DNA from: a bacterium
GTDB lineage: Bacteria; UBA10199; 2-02-FULL-44-16; JAAZCA01
Direction: 5' to 3'
NCBI GenBank assembly: GCA_041648665.1
Contig: JBAZOP010000003.1
Coordinates: forward strand, 70,038-134,037
Length of the DNA stretch: 64,000 bases
Shown: piece after piece, positions 48,059 through 56,450 of the stretch
Layout of the letters: each line of letters starts with the position of its first letter
Numbering within the stretch: position 1 is the first letter of the stretch
Translations under genes and position numbers: made by a program
Notes under the pieces: model-generated
Database searches by the model: none
What the model was told of the DNA's origin: nothing
The model's input: the letters and a program-made list of their open reading frames with translations, nothing else

Positions 48059-48489
48059 AAAAGCTCAAGGTGCTCCCACCCATGACGTGCGATCCCGGCT
48101 GCGGGGACTGCTGCGGTATCGTCCCGGTGACCGAGACCGAGTTCCAGCGGGTCGCTCGATACGCCCGCGAGCACGCCGTCGAGCCGCTGCGGCAAAGGAT
48201 CACCTGCCCCTGGTTCCAGCAGGGCAGCTGCGCGGTCTACCCGGCGAGACCCCTGCCATGCCGCCTGTTCGGGCACACCCCGGGGCTGGCGTGTCCGAGA
48301 GGGCACAGCGCGTTCGTGTGGGAGCGCGAGATTCAGCGCATGATGCGAGCGAACGGAAAGCCCGTAAAGCTGCTGCACGACGTGTTCCCCGACTTCAGGA
48401 ATGGGATGGCGCTCGACATGTTTATCGATCAGATCCAGCAGGCCGCGCAGTTGTACGCTCGCGACATGAAGTTCGCGGGAGGGGTGTGA
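48055..48489 (+). CDS. YkgJ-family cysteine-cluster protein
   Basis: A 144-residue protein from a GTG in GTGA. CDPGCGDCCGIVPVTETEF, CPWFQQGSCAVYPARPLPCR and a later C (Cys 12, 16, 19, 20, 51, 59, 69, 80) match the YkgJ/UPF0153 cluster (PF03692), proposed to bind zinc or iron-sulphur. Molecular role unknown. Confidence 0.85.
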   Translation: MKKLKVLPPMTCDPGCGDCCGIVPVTETEFQRVARYAREHAVEPLRQRITCPWFQQGSCAVYPARPLPCRLFGHTPGLACPRGHSAFVWEREIQRMMRANGKPVKLLHDVFPDFRNGMALDMFIDQIQQAAQLYARDMKFAGGV

Positions 48490-48491
48490 GT

Positions 48492-48767
48492 ATGAGTAGG
48501 GACGAAGAACCGAACATCATGTTGCCGGATGAAACGCAGCGCATATCGGACCTGCACAACGAGGCCTTGGCTGACCTGAGCATCGCGCTCGACATACTCG
48601 AAGATGAGCAGTGGGACGGGGACACGGCTGCGCTACCGGACGAACGCGACAGGGGCTGCGCGACGTGCAAGAACTCGGAGGTGGATGGAGCGCACAAGTG
48701 CGATTGTGCCAAAGCCCTGCTGCTGCGCAAGTACGGGCGGAAGGTCAAGATCCAGGGGGATCCTTGA
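48492..48767 (+). CDS. Small zinc-site protein
   Basis: A 91-residue acidic protein with a C-terminal CATCKNSEVDGAHKCDC and basic end (LLRKYGRKVKIQ). Cys pattern suggests one zinc. Function unknown. Confidence 0.6.
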   Translation: MSRDEEPNIMLPDETQRISDLHNEALADLSIALDILEDEQWDGDTAALPDERDRGCATCKNSEVDGAHKCDCAKALLLRKYGRKVKIQGDP

Positions 48768-48799
48768 GGCTCAACTGGCACCGTCCCCGAGGCCACCCG

Positions 48800-49126
48800 A
48801 TGCCCTTCCGACAGCGCTTCGCTCGTCCACAACCCCTGCGGTGCCGCTCCCTGCCGAGGCCGTCTGTGCCGCCTGCATGCGCCCGTAGCGCCGAGTCGCT
48901 GGCCTGCGTGAGAAGGACGAGGCTTGAGATCGCCGTCCAGCAGTTCGAGCAGATCGCGAAGCGCATCCAGATCGAGAACAGCGACACCGGAACCACAGCG
49001 TACGGCATCCGGATCGACCGGGGCCTGCTCTCGGTGCGCGTGTTCGTGAACGGCGAGCTTCGCGAGGTGATTGACCTACCAACCAGGGACGAGTACCCTA
49101 CGATGTCGTACGGGAACCGCGTCTGA
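48800..49126 (+). CDS. Hypothetical protein, start uncertain
   Basis: A 108-residue frame from the ATG at 48800. The first 45 residues are basic and low in complexity, while the rest (AVQQFEQIAKRIQIENSDTG, LLSVRVFVNGELREVID) looks like a folded domain. A TTG at 48764 in a TTGA overlap or a later GTG could be the true start. Function unknown. Confidence 0.5.
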   Translation: MPFRQRFARPQPLRCRSLPRPSVPPACARSAESLACVRRTRLEIAVQQFEQIAKRIQIENSDTGTTAYGIRIDRGLLSVRVFVNGELREVIDLPTRDEYPTMSYGNRV

Positions 49127-49154
49127 CCCCACTCGCTGATAAGGAGCTGGCAAC

Positions 49155-49784
49155 ATGGATCTGGCCTCTATTGAGCAACTCGCAAATACCATCGCTTCCA
49201 TCCCTGATACGCGGCCCGACTGGATGAAAAACGTGTGCATGGGAAATGAGGGCTGGCTATATTACAGATTCTTCCACGAGTTCATTCAAAGGCATGGGCC
49301 AGCGCGTGTTGTAGATATTGGGACTCACATGGCAGGTTCTGCTGTACACCTCGCCTGCGGCAACCCGCAGGGCCACGTCTACACAATGGACCCGGACCCG
49401 AACTCAAAGAACTGCGTCGCGCTTCTTCCGGTGAAGAACATCACGGCGTTCACGGGTACTTCCATGGCTCTGGCGGATCAAATCCGCCGGTTCGGGCCGT
49501 TCGACATCGCTGTCATCGACGGCGAACACCACATCAATCACATGTACCCAGAATACGTGTGCTACCGAAGCATGGTGAAAGACGGAGGGCTCATCTTCTT
49601 CGACGACGTGAACTATGACCAGTTCCCCAGCATGCGTATTGCCTGGGATCTCATCCCGGACCCCAAAGCGCTGCTACCTACGCTGCACTTCTCTGGGTTC
49701 GGCGTCTGCAAGGTAGACCACAGCATCCACGCCCTGGAGCTTCGGGCCGCTCTGCGGCAGAGAGAGCGAAGAGCTACGGCTTGA
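49155..49784 (+). CDS. Class I SAM-dependent methyltransferase
   Basis: A 209-residue protein. ARVVDIGTHMAGSAVHLACG (50-69) is motif I, YTMDPDPNSK carries the acidic residue of motif II, and IAVIDGEHHINH the Methyltransf_24-type loop, with GGLIFFDDV later. Such enzymes methylate sugars or small molecules. A strong AAGGAG site precedes the ATG. It converges with the methyltransferase at 49.8 kb, so it may belong functionally to that block. Confidence 0.8.
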   Translation: MDLASIEQLANTIASIPDTRPDWMKNVCMGNEGWLYYRFFHEFIQRHGPARVVDIGTHMAGSAVHLACGNPQGHVYTMDPDPNSKNCVALLPVKNITAFTGTSMALADQIRRFGPFDIAVIDGEHHINHMYPEYVCYRSMVKDGGLIFFDDVNYDQFPSMRIAWDLIPDPKALLPTLHFSGFGVCKVDHSIHALELRAALRQRERRATA

Positions 49785-50262
49785 TCGCCTCGAAGAATGA
49801 GTCGAGACCTTCGATGCGGTTGTCCACGATGACGTAGGACTTCCTACCGTTCTCGATCATCCACTCCCCGAACAGCACCTTGTACGCGTCGTGCGAGAAG
49901 CGCCAGCAGTCGGTCGGATACGCATGGTACCCCCATGCCCAGGCGGCGCTGATGCACAGTAGCCCACTCGGGCGAAGCACGCGATCCATCTCAAGCACGA
50001 GCTTCCATGGCATAGAGACGTGTTCCAGGCTGTTCGCTGAAACCACTGCATCCACGCTTGCGTCGGCCAGCGGGATCTTGAATGGTTCCTTCTCGACGAT
50101 GTCTACGTTCGGACCTTTCTCGATGTCGAACCCGATGTACTTCGGGCCAAACAGCCCGCGCAGGTTCCCATTTACGTCGTAGGCTCCAACATCCAGGACC
50201 ACCGCATGCTTCGGCACCTTCTTCGCGAACTCCGCTAGTCTATTGTAGCTCTGTGCGTGCAT
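49774..50262 (-). CDS. SAM-dependent methyltransferase (Methyltransf_11-like)
   Basis: A 162-residue protein. AVVLDVGAYDVNGN (20-33) is motif I, YIGFDIEKGPNVD motif II, ASVDAVVSANSLEHV motif IV and RVLRPSGLLCIS motif VI. Small for the class. It is the last gene of the sugar/methyl operon; its end overlaps the plus-strand methyltransferase by 11 bases. Confidence 0.8.
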   Translation of the reverse strand: MHAQSYNRLAEFAKKVPKHAVVLDVGAYDVNGNLRGLFGPKYIGFDIEKGPNVDIVEKEPFKIPLADASVDAVVSANSLEHVSMPWKLVLEMDRVLRPSGLLCISAAWAWGYHAYPTDCWRFSHDAYKVLFGEWMIENGRKSYVIVDNRIEGLDSFFEAIKP

Positions 50263-51055
50263 TTTCGTTCTCCCGTTTCAAAAAACCAGTTGGGTTCCAT
50301 GTAACACAGAACCGCTCCCGATCCCTGTCGCTTGCAAACTTTTTGTTTTCGGCCAGAAATGCCGCGACCGCCTCATAGGGGCCAGGAGAATGGCCGACGT
50401 TCAACCCGTGATGGCAAATCGTATCTTCCACGATCAGATAGCTGCCGCACGTTACCACGTCTCCATAGGTTCGCATCACGCTCAGCGTGTGTTCATACGT
50501 GTGCGCCGTGTCCTCAATCACGAGAACCGTCTCCGCTCCGCTGCACAGTTTCTTCACATCTCCGAATCTCGCGATGACATCCCCCTGCACCAGCTTGATT
50601 CTAGGGTGCCTCGGAACCGTCTCGTGCAGCATCGCGAAGCTCTTGTCCACACCTACGACGAAGCCCTTCCCGATGCTCTGGCACGTGTCAGCAAGCCACA
50701 GTGTTGCCCCGCCCCTGGATACACCCAGCTCGACGACAGCGTTTGGCCGAAGCTCGTACATGATCTCTCGATACGTCCACAAGTCGAACGGGTTCTTGAG
50801 TGCCACGACTCCATTGTACGCCATGAGACCGGACATCAGGCGCTCCTGGACTTTAGCGAGAGCGTCGCGTACCTTCGCCTTCTGCATCCCTCGCAGGAGC
50901 TTCAGCATATCCTTTGCGCACGCCATGACCCACATGTCAGCAGGCACGCCCACCGACTTCAGTGGCCACGGATGGCGCGGTGTGAACAACTCTGCCTCGA
51001 CAATCGGTAAAATCTCCGACACTGGCCTATCAAGCATGGCTTCCATGATTGGCAT
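50240..51055 (-). CDS. CmcI-family methyltransferase
   Basis: A 271-residue protein. NAVVELGVSRGGATLWLAD is motif I, FVVGVDKSF motif II, VLVIEDTAHTYEH and CGSYLIVEDTICHHG the later acidic loops, and GPYEAVAAFL the C-terminal signature of the CmcI/rhamnosyl O-methyltransferase family (PF04989). Likely O-methylates a sugar or small molecule. Overlaps the next methyltransferase by 23 bases. Confidence 0.8.
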   Translation of the reverse strand: MPIMEAMLDRPVSEILPIVEAELFTPRHPWPLKSVGVPADMWVMACAKDMLKLLRGMQKAKVRDALAKVQERLMSGLMAYNGVVALKNPFDLWTYREIMYELRPNAVVELGVSRGGATLWLADTCQSIGKGFVVGVDKSFAMLHETVPRHPRIKLVQGDVIARFGDVKKLCSGAETVLVIEDTAHTYEHTLSVMRTYGDVVTCGSYLIVEDTICHHGLNVGHSPGPYEAVAAFLAENKKFASDRDRERFCVTWNPTGFLKRENENARTELQ

Positions 51056-51058
51056 GAT

Positions 51059-51781
51059 TCAACCCTTGAAATACGGGCTCGCTGGCGGAGCCCTGTGCCC
51101 ATACGCGGAGACCTCCCCGATGTGCTTGCACATGCAGGGGTGAGCGTTGAAGATTGGGATCTTGTGCAGCGCACAGGCTCGGTTGATGCCCATATCCGCG
51201 TACCAGTCCAGTGCCCCGCCATAGACCGGCAACAGCATCTTCTCGCTAATCGTCATGGCAAATTGCGACGCGACAGCAGCAGGCATGCACAGACCATGGT
51301 TGGCGTAAAAAGCAGTCGGGTACTTCCACTTCATCAGGAGATCCTCTCCGAAGCCGGTGGCATCCACCCGATCAAAGTCTTCCAGTCGATACAAGTGATG
51401 CAGAGTTATCATCCACTTGTCGCACTTGCCCGACACGACGCGCACAAGCGCTTCCACTCGCTTGTACCAATCGCGAGCCAAAATCACGTCATCCTCGAAT
51501 ACGCACCCTGGCTCACCTGTCTCCGCGATCCACTTCAGAGCCCGCACCAAATTCAGGGTCAGCCTGATGCCTCCATGCGTCGCGTCCGCGAGTTCGATTG
51601 GAGGGGTCACGTGGACATACGTGCCTTCCGGGACTGATGGTACGATATGATGATCGACGAATACCCCCATGTTCGTGGCCTGAAAAGTCGGATCTTTCTC
51701 GACCATCTCGCGCAGCGTCTGCTCGCAATATCCATACCCGATCCCTATTCTAGGAGCCGTGGTGGTTGCTGCGCGCATCAT
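51059..51781 (-). CDS. Glycosyltransferase-like protein
   Basis: A 240-residue protein. RLTLNLVRALKWIAETGEPG then CVFEDDVILARDWYKR: the EDD triad (about 96-98) is the metal site of GT-A enzymes such as family GT25. A later HGLCMPAAVASQF and ALDWYADMGIN fit a donor/acceptor site. Start at 51781 follows a GGAGA site; a GTG lies five codons earlier. Confidence 0.65.
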   Translation of the reverse strand: MMRAATTTAPRIGIGYGYCEQTLREMVEKDPTFQATNMGVFVDHHIVPSVPEGTYVHVTPPIELADATHGGIRLTLNLVRALKWIAETGEPGCVFEDDVILARDWYKRVEALVRVVSGKCDKWMITLHHLYRLEDFDRVDATGFGEDLLMKWKYPTAFYANHGLCMPAAVASQFAMTISEKMLLPVYGGALDWYADMGINRACALHKIPIFNAHPCMCKHIGEVSAYGHRAPPASPYFKG

Positions 51782-51808
51782 GATCTTTGTCTCCACGGAT
51801 ACCGCCTG

Positions 51809-52663
51809 TTACCACACGGTTTGCACCATCGGGTGATGTAGTAGATGTTCTCGGCTCAGTGCCTGCTCGACGTATTCTCGATACCTACCCACGTCGCGAC
51901 TGACGCGCCGACCGAACCGCTTTGGCCCATCCATGTGCAGAATCACCTTCCCAGGCGTGTCTGACATCAGGCTGTACTTTTCCGGATCCAGTTGCACAGG
52001 AGAAATGTCCGCTTCCATCGCTGCGCAGTTCATCGGAGTATTCTCAGGAAGGATCGCCAAGGCTCGCGCGTTCGGATGCGCAATACCGAACTCCGACGTG
52101 CGCTGAAACATCTGGATCACCTTCTCACACCGTCGCACAAACAAGAATGCTGCCCCGAAGTACGGCCTCCTGTTCAGTGCGTCCTGTTCTGGCAAGTTGA
52201 AGAAACTCTTCAATTCTGCACCCGAATCGGGGCAGATGTCCAGACGACTGCCAAGATCGCTTCTGCATCTGGCATGGTCGTGCCTAAGCTCTACCGTGCT
52301 TGAATGCACCTGCATGTACGAGGAGTTGTCCACTACGGCTGCCAGCCCGGTCCTGTGAGACTCCTTGATCCCTTCATGCAGCGAAGCAAGTGGCACGGTG
52401 TCCGCGTCGAGAAGCACGACCTCCCTGTCGCCTGCGCAGCTGAGTAGGTGCAACCACGATCTGGGCTTGCGAATGTAGTGCTGCGGATACTCGTCATCCA
52501 CAGGGCGGTGCTCTATCCAGTCCGGGAAGTCTCTGGCATACTTCTGGGGGCTGTAGACGATCACCGTCATATCAGGATCTGCGCGTCTCGCGCAGCATGC
52601 GCTTATCAGCGCCATGCCGACGTAGATCCCGTCCGCGTAGTACGCAAGGATCGTCTGGCTCAC
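51809..52663 (-). CDS. Glycosyltransferase (GT-A, DxD)
   Basis: A 284-residue protein from a GTG in GTGA. REVVLLDADTVPLASL contains the DAD metal motif (86-88), preceded by KPRSWLHLLS as in GT8-like folds. A MNCAAMEADISPVQLDPEKY stretch follows late, and HMDGPKRFG at the end. Likely transfers a sugar from a nucleotide donor. Acceptor unknown. Confidence 0.7.
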   Translation of the reverse strand: MSQTILAYYADGIYVGMALISACCARRADPDMTVIVYSPQKYARDFPDWIEHRPVDDEYPQHYIRKPRSWLHLLSCAGDREVVLLDADTVPLASLHEGIKESHRTGLAAVVDNSSYMQVHSSTVELRHDHARCRSDLGSRLDICPDSGAELKSFFNLPEQDALNRRPYFGAAFLFVRRCEKVIQMFQRTSEFGIAHPNARALAILPENTPMNCAAMEADISPVQLDPEKYSLMSDTPGKVILHMDGPKRFGRRVSRDVGRYREYVEQALSREHLLHHPMVQTVW

Positions 52664-53463
52664 GCGACGCTCCGCTTCTTGAACACCGTGGTCGCGCACC
52701 CCAGCCTCTGCAACTTCTCCACAGATACTGGGCACGCGACGCCGCTGGAGCTTATCTCCCAAGCGTCGTACCCGCCCTCCATCATCTCAACACCGAACCT
52801 CTTCGCGTAGTGAGGACGCCAGCTGCACACAAAGATCGGAGGCTTCTCTGTGGATAGGATACCGGAAGCTCCCGACACGACCTCTGGTTCAGCCCCGCAC
52901 GCGCCGCAGAATATCACGTCTGGAACACTCGACAGGGCGAAGTCAAGATTCGCCACTTTCACGTCCAGCGACATCCAGTCGTCAGCGCCGCAAACGATAG
53001 ACCCTTCCATGGGAGAACGGGGCGGGCACCTGAGATCGTGACTTCCGCAGACATCGCTCACCGCGCACTCGTGTACGTCAGTGACGGCAGAGAGCCCGTT
53101 GAGCCTCAGATTATCCATCAGCAAGGGAACCAGCTGTGGGTTCGGCTCGAACGCGTCCACGTGTCCGTTCTCACCAACGAGATGAGCGAACAGCATAGTG
53201 TAGTAGCCAACGTTCGCGCCGATTTCCACGACGTGCATCCCGCGACGGATGATCCCGCACATGGCAGCTGTTATCCAGCTTTCCCAGTAGCCATCGAACA
53301 CGACATGTGGCGCAAACGTCGTGTCCGAAGAGAGCACGAACGTCTTGAACATCCCAAGCGTGTGGCAAAGCACTCTATCCGGCGGGAATGAAACCGCCCT
53401 AACTTTGCTGCGAGAGAACTCTTCAATCTTCTGAGGAGTGGGGTTGCTCAGGTAAATCGACAT
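52660..53463 (-). CDS. FkbM-family methyltransferase
   Basis: A 267-residue protein. HVVEIGANVGYYTMLFA is the FkbM motif I, HVDAFEPNPQLVPLLMDN motif II, followed by LNGL...VHECAVSD. FkbM enzymes methylate sugar or polyketide hydroxyls. I use the ATG at 53463 in a TGATG overlap; a GTG lies one codon earlier. Part of the surface-sugar operon. Confidence 0.8.
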   Translation of the reverse strand: MSIYLSNPTPQKIEEFSRSKVRAVSFPPDRVLCHTLGMFKTFVLSSDTTFAPHVVFDGYWESWITAAMCGIIRRGMHVVEIGANVGYYTMLFAHLVGENGHVDAFEPNPQLVPLLMDNLRLNGLSAVTDVHECAVSDVCGSHDLRCPPRSPMEGSIVCGADDWMSLDVKVANLDFALSSVPDVIFCGACGAEPEVVSGASGILSTEKPPIFVCSWRPHYAKRFGVEMMEGGYDAWEISSSGVACPVSVEKLQRLGCATTVFKKRSVA

Positions 53464-54254
53464 CACTTCCCCGCATTCGTCAGTGTGTCGTTGTACTCTT
53501 TCGCAGCGCGCAGAACGCTCATGTCCACCCCAACACTAGCGGCGGCAACGAGCATAGCGTTCGTATCCTTCGGCAGGCATTTCCCACCGAACCCCCTATA
53601 CCCCTTGTGGAACACGTCCAAGTGCGTCGGCCCACACATCGGGTCCACTTCCGCCGCTCGACGTATATCCTCGTACTGTGCCCCAATCGCTTGCGACATG
53701 TCGTACATCTGGTTGGCGAACGACACCTTCACCGCGTACCAGCAGTTGGCGAAATACTTGACGAGTTCTGCCTCTGTGCTTTTCATCAGCAAGACGAACC
53801 CGGCTGGCGGCAGTAGCGACAACACCCGATGAAGAACTTGAGCGTCTCTGCTGCCCGCAAACCCCACAACGTGGCGCGCGGGGTGTAGAAAGTCGTCCAC
53901 TGCTGTTGCGTCGGACAAGAACTCTGGCATGAATAGGATCGCCAAGGTAGGATGCTTGGCTTGTAGCGCCGCGGTAGTCCCCGGGGCCACGGTTGAGCGA
54001 ATGACGACGATGATGCCCTCGCGAGCGGACAGCTTGCGCACAGCATCTTCGACAGCCGACACATCGCATGCTCCATCGGCGCGTTCAGGAGTCGGCACGC
54101 ACACGAATGCGACTTGACAATCGGCAACCGCATCCCAGTCGTTGTAGCCCTTCGCCGGATCGTAGACGGACAGCTCGCATCTGCTCGCGAGCCACTCTGC
54201 CATCGCGGCCCCTACCGTGCCGTGCCCAATGACCGCTACACGCTCTGCGCTCAC
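53463..54254 (-). CDS. UDP-glucose/GDP-mannose 6-dehydrogenase-like enzyme
   Basis: A 263-residue protein: NAD-binding VAVIGHGTVGAAMAEW (6-21), then STVAPGT (87-93), KSTEAELVKYFANCW (158-172) and the active-site GFGGKCLPKD (221-230, Cys 226). The usual C-terminal UDP-binding third is missing, as in some compact phage and archaeal forms, so sugar specificity is unclear. Catalyses oxidation of a nucleotide sugar C6 alcohol to the acid. GTG start in GTGA. Confidence 0.8.
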   Translation of the reverse strand: MSAERVAVIGHGTVGAAMAEWLASRCELSVYDPAKGYNDWDAVADCQVAFVCVPTPERADGACDVSAVEDAVRKLSAREGIIVVIRSTVAPGTTAALQAKHPTLAILFMPEFLSDATAVDDFLHPARHVVGFAGSRDAQVLHRVLSLLPPAGFVLLMKSTEAELVKYFANCWYAVKVSFANQMYDMSQAIGAQYEDIRRAAEVDPMCGPTHLDVFHKGYRGFGGKCLPKDTNAMLVAAASVGVDMSVLRAAKEYNDTLTNAGK

Positions 54255-54808
54255 GCCTGCCCCTCCGCCGCTGCCTCCGCGGGGGCCATCTGCACGAACG
54301 GCGCGGTCACCTGATACTTCGCAAACTTCTTGGACCCGATCTGCTCCACCTGCTTGCTCTCCCGAAGCTCCCGCATCGCGCGCTTCACCTGCGAGATCGA
54401 CCAGTCGAACTGTGTGGCGAGCGAGCCATGGATCTCCGCCAGCGCGACCGGCTCCGCGAACCCACTCAGGTAGCTCAGGATCTCGCGCTTCACGTCCTGC
54501 ATCGGCGCAGCCTTGGACTTGCTCACGATGACCTTGCTCTTGCCGATCACCTTCTTGGCCCGCTGCATGAGCCCAGAACGCTTCTTCTGCACCTTACCCA
54601 TCGGCTTACCGTCCCGGGCCACCTTGCGCGCCCCGCCCCGGCGATCCCCTCCCGCGTCCAGGTACATCTCGTGCAGGAACTGCTTGTGCGCCTCGCAGTG
54701 CGCCTCCGCGAGCTTGTCCGTGATCTCTTTCGAGTAGAGCGGCCTGAGCGTCGCAAAAAACAAGTCGTAGAGCGACGAACGCGCCTTCTCGATCTTCTTT
54801 TGGGACAT
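54251..54808 (-). CDS. Basic protein with winged-helix-like C-terminus
   Basis: A 185-residue basic protein, the first gene of the sugar/methyl operon. A lysine/arginine-rich middle (KVQKKRSGLMQRAKKVIGKS) is followed by AEIHGSLATQFDWSISQVKR...SKKFAKYQV, a helix-turn-helix with wing (about 120-165). Possible transcription factor. Its promoter's -10 box ends 8 bases before the ATG, hinting at a leaderless mRNA. Confidence 0.65.
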   Translation of the reverse strand: MSQKKIEKARSSLYDLFFATLRPLYSKEITDKLAEAHCEAHKQFLHEMYLDAGGDRRGGARKVARDGKPMGKVQKKRSGLMQRAKKVIGKSKVIVSKSKAAPMQDVKREILSYLSGFAEPVALAEIHGSLATQFDWSISQVKRAMRELRESKQVEQIGSKKFAKYQVTAPFVQMAPAEAAAEGQA

Positions 54809-54816
54809 GCGAAGAA

Positions 54817-54845
54817 TGATTAGCCGAACAACAAGAATTTGTCAA
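54817..54845 (-). promoter_or_regulatory. Near-consensus sigma70-like promoter
   Basis: TTGACA (54840-54845), 17-base spacer, TAATCA (54817-54822). The best match in the window; drives the operon from 54808 down to 49774. Confidence 0.75.
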
Positions 54846-55249
54846 CGCGCCGTCATCGCACGATAGGCGAGGAAGCCAAGGATCGCTGCGATGACCACGA
54901 CGGCTGCGCGTGGCGAGGAGGCCACGGATGCTTGGATCACAGGGGGTTGCGTGATGACGATCTCGGACTCCGTTTCGTCAGGCGGCGTCTCTTCGTCTGG
55001 GACTTCCGGCGAAAGGGACGCGTACAAGTTCGATAGGGCCTGCTCGATGGCCGAAGCGTAGTACCCGTCGATCTGAGGCTCGTCCCCGATGATGATGAGC
55101 GGCACCTGCTTGATGGCCGAGTCCTCGCCCGCGTCGTGAACGTTGACCGTGACGCCGTGGGAGGCCGGGTCCGACGCCATGATCTGCGCCTTCGCTTTTT
55201 CGCAATGCTCGCAATACGGTCGCGTAAAGATGTCGATCTGGGTTCTCAC
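54842..55249 (-). CDS. Glutaredoxin/thioredoxin-like membrane protein
   Basis: A 135-residue protein. IDIFTRPYCEHCEKAKAQIM (5-24) is a CxxC redox motif after a beta strand, with VPLIIIGDEPQIDGY as the cis-Pro region of glutaredoxins. An acidic linker leads to one C-terminal membrane helix (AAVVVIAAILGFLAYRAM). GTG start whose GTGA is the end of the transglycosylase frame before IS607 inserted. Likely thiol exchange at the membrane. Confidence 0.7.
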   Translation of the reverse strand: MRTQIDIFTRPYCEHCEKAKAQIMASDPASHGVTVNVHDAGEDSAIKQVPLIIIGDEPQIDGYYASAIEQALSNLYASLSPEVPDEETPPDETESEIVITQPPVIQASVASSPRAAVVVIAAILGFLAYRAMTAR

Positions 55250-55286
55250 GCGTGCACCGCCCGGAGGATCTTCGGGGTGAGCCCGA

Positions 55287-56450
55287 TCATTTTTCGCTAC
55301 CAGACGCTGCCGGTGCAACATCTAATGCCGATGCATCCTTCAGGTTACCCCGAAGGACGGGTTGATCTCCCAAAGCTCGCAGGAAGATCCCGCGAGCGCC
55401 ATTGTAGTCTCGATCCATCGAGAGTCCCGTCTTCGCCGAGCGCACCACCTTCGAGCCGCCGAGCTTGGCGTTCACTTCACCCGTCCACGATACCGTCTTG
55501 CTCGTCCAAGCCTCGTTCTGATCGAGCACGAGCTTGCCGTACTCGAATGCCTTGTGCTTCAGAAACATCCTGAAACGGTAGTGGGCAAACGTCAGCATCG
55601 AACGCACCGACTTCGCCCGGAGCTTACGCGCACCTCGTTGCACCATCTCCTGCGTCTCGAACGGAGGCAGGATGATCACGTCGAAGCTCTTCACTAGAAA
55701 TGCCGCCACCTTGTGATGCAGCTCGTCCACGAGGTTGTGGAGCCTGCTCTGCATGTTCAGAATCGCGCGGCGCAAGTTCCGTTTTCGGAAGCGCTGCGTC
55801 TCCAGCTTGCGCCTGGAGATCAGATCGTCGATGTGCGCGCATAGCCGCTGAATCTGTCCAAAGTCACCGTCTCCGAGCTTGCCACAACCTGTCTCGGCGT
55901 AGAACGTTTGGAAGGATCGCACCCCGGGATCGAGAGCAACGACGCGCCCTTGGTTTTCGGCTGCGCATCGCTTCTGCTGTACGGGAACGATCAGAAACCA
56001 ACGCCCTCTTGCACGTACCAACCGCAGATCACCGTGTCCCTTCGGCACCTCCTCGACCATTCGGATCTCGCCCTTGGAGAGAGTCGGGTATATTCCTCCA
56101 CGACGGAATGCACTCTTCGGAATGAAACATGACTGCACGGGTTGTTTCCTGGACCTGAAGCCCACCTCTTGAAACTCGCCCGTCTCCATGAACTTGCGCT
56201 TCGCCGCCGACACCGCCCTGCACGCGTCCCTCATTGCCACGGATCGGATCTGGTAGGGCGTCTCCTCGGACCATGGCGGCAACGCCTTGAGCAGGCCCGT
56301 CTTGATCTTCTTCCAGTTCGCCTTGGTGCCGGGCGTTCGGAGGAAGGCGACCGCTGCGTTGAACGCGACGCGCGAGGTCCCGAGCCATCGGCGGAAGACG
56401 CCTGCCTGCTGGTCAGTGGGGTAGATCCGGATCTTCTTTGATTTGAGCAG
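55287..56450 (-). CDS. tnpB: IS607-type TnpB RNA-guided nuclease
   Basis: About 387 residues counted from a CTG at 56450; no ATG fits, so the start is uncertain and overlaps tnpA. RuvC-I is VALDPGVRSF (Asp 174). RuvC-II reads DVIILPPFETQEMV, without Glu at the classic place; Glu 313 in QNEAWTSKT could serve instead. RuvC-III is DRDYNGARGIF (Asp 346/348). The zinc-ribbon cysteines are gone (TSKTVSWTGE, VVRSAKTG). It should pair with an omega RNA from its 3' end. Activity is uncertain. Confidence 0.85.
   Translation of the reverse strand: MLKSKKIRIYPTDQQAGVFRRWLGTSRVAFNAAVAFLRTPGTKANWKKIKTGLLKALPPWSEETPYQIRSVAMRDACRAVSAAKRKFMETGEFQEVGFRSRKQPVQSCFIPKSAFRRGGIYPTLSKGEIRMVEEVPKGHGDLRLVRARGRWFLIVPVQQKRCAAENQGRVVALDPGVRSFQTFYAETGCGKLGDGDFGQIQRLCAHIDDLISRRKLETQRFRKRNLRRAILNMQSRLHNLVDELHHKVAAFLVKSFDVIILPPFETQEMVQRGARKLRAKSVRSMLTFAHYRFRMFLKHKAFEYGKLVLDQNEAWTSKTVSWTGEVNAKLGGSKVVRSAKTGLSMDRDYNGARGIFLRALGDQPVLRGNLKDASALDVAPAASGSEK
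55297..55307. repeat. IS607 subterminal inverted repeat, left copy
   Basis: CTACCAGACGC, with its perfect reverse complement at 56987-56997. Both lie inside the element near its ends; possible recombinase-binding sites. Confidence 0.6.

Noticed and set aside
55247..55291. 14-codon frame MIGLTPKILRAVHA as a separate gene
   Set aside because: It is better explained as the severed C-terminus of the transglycosylase after IS607 insertion.
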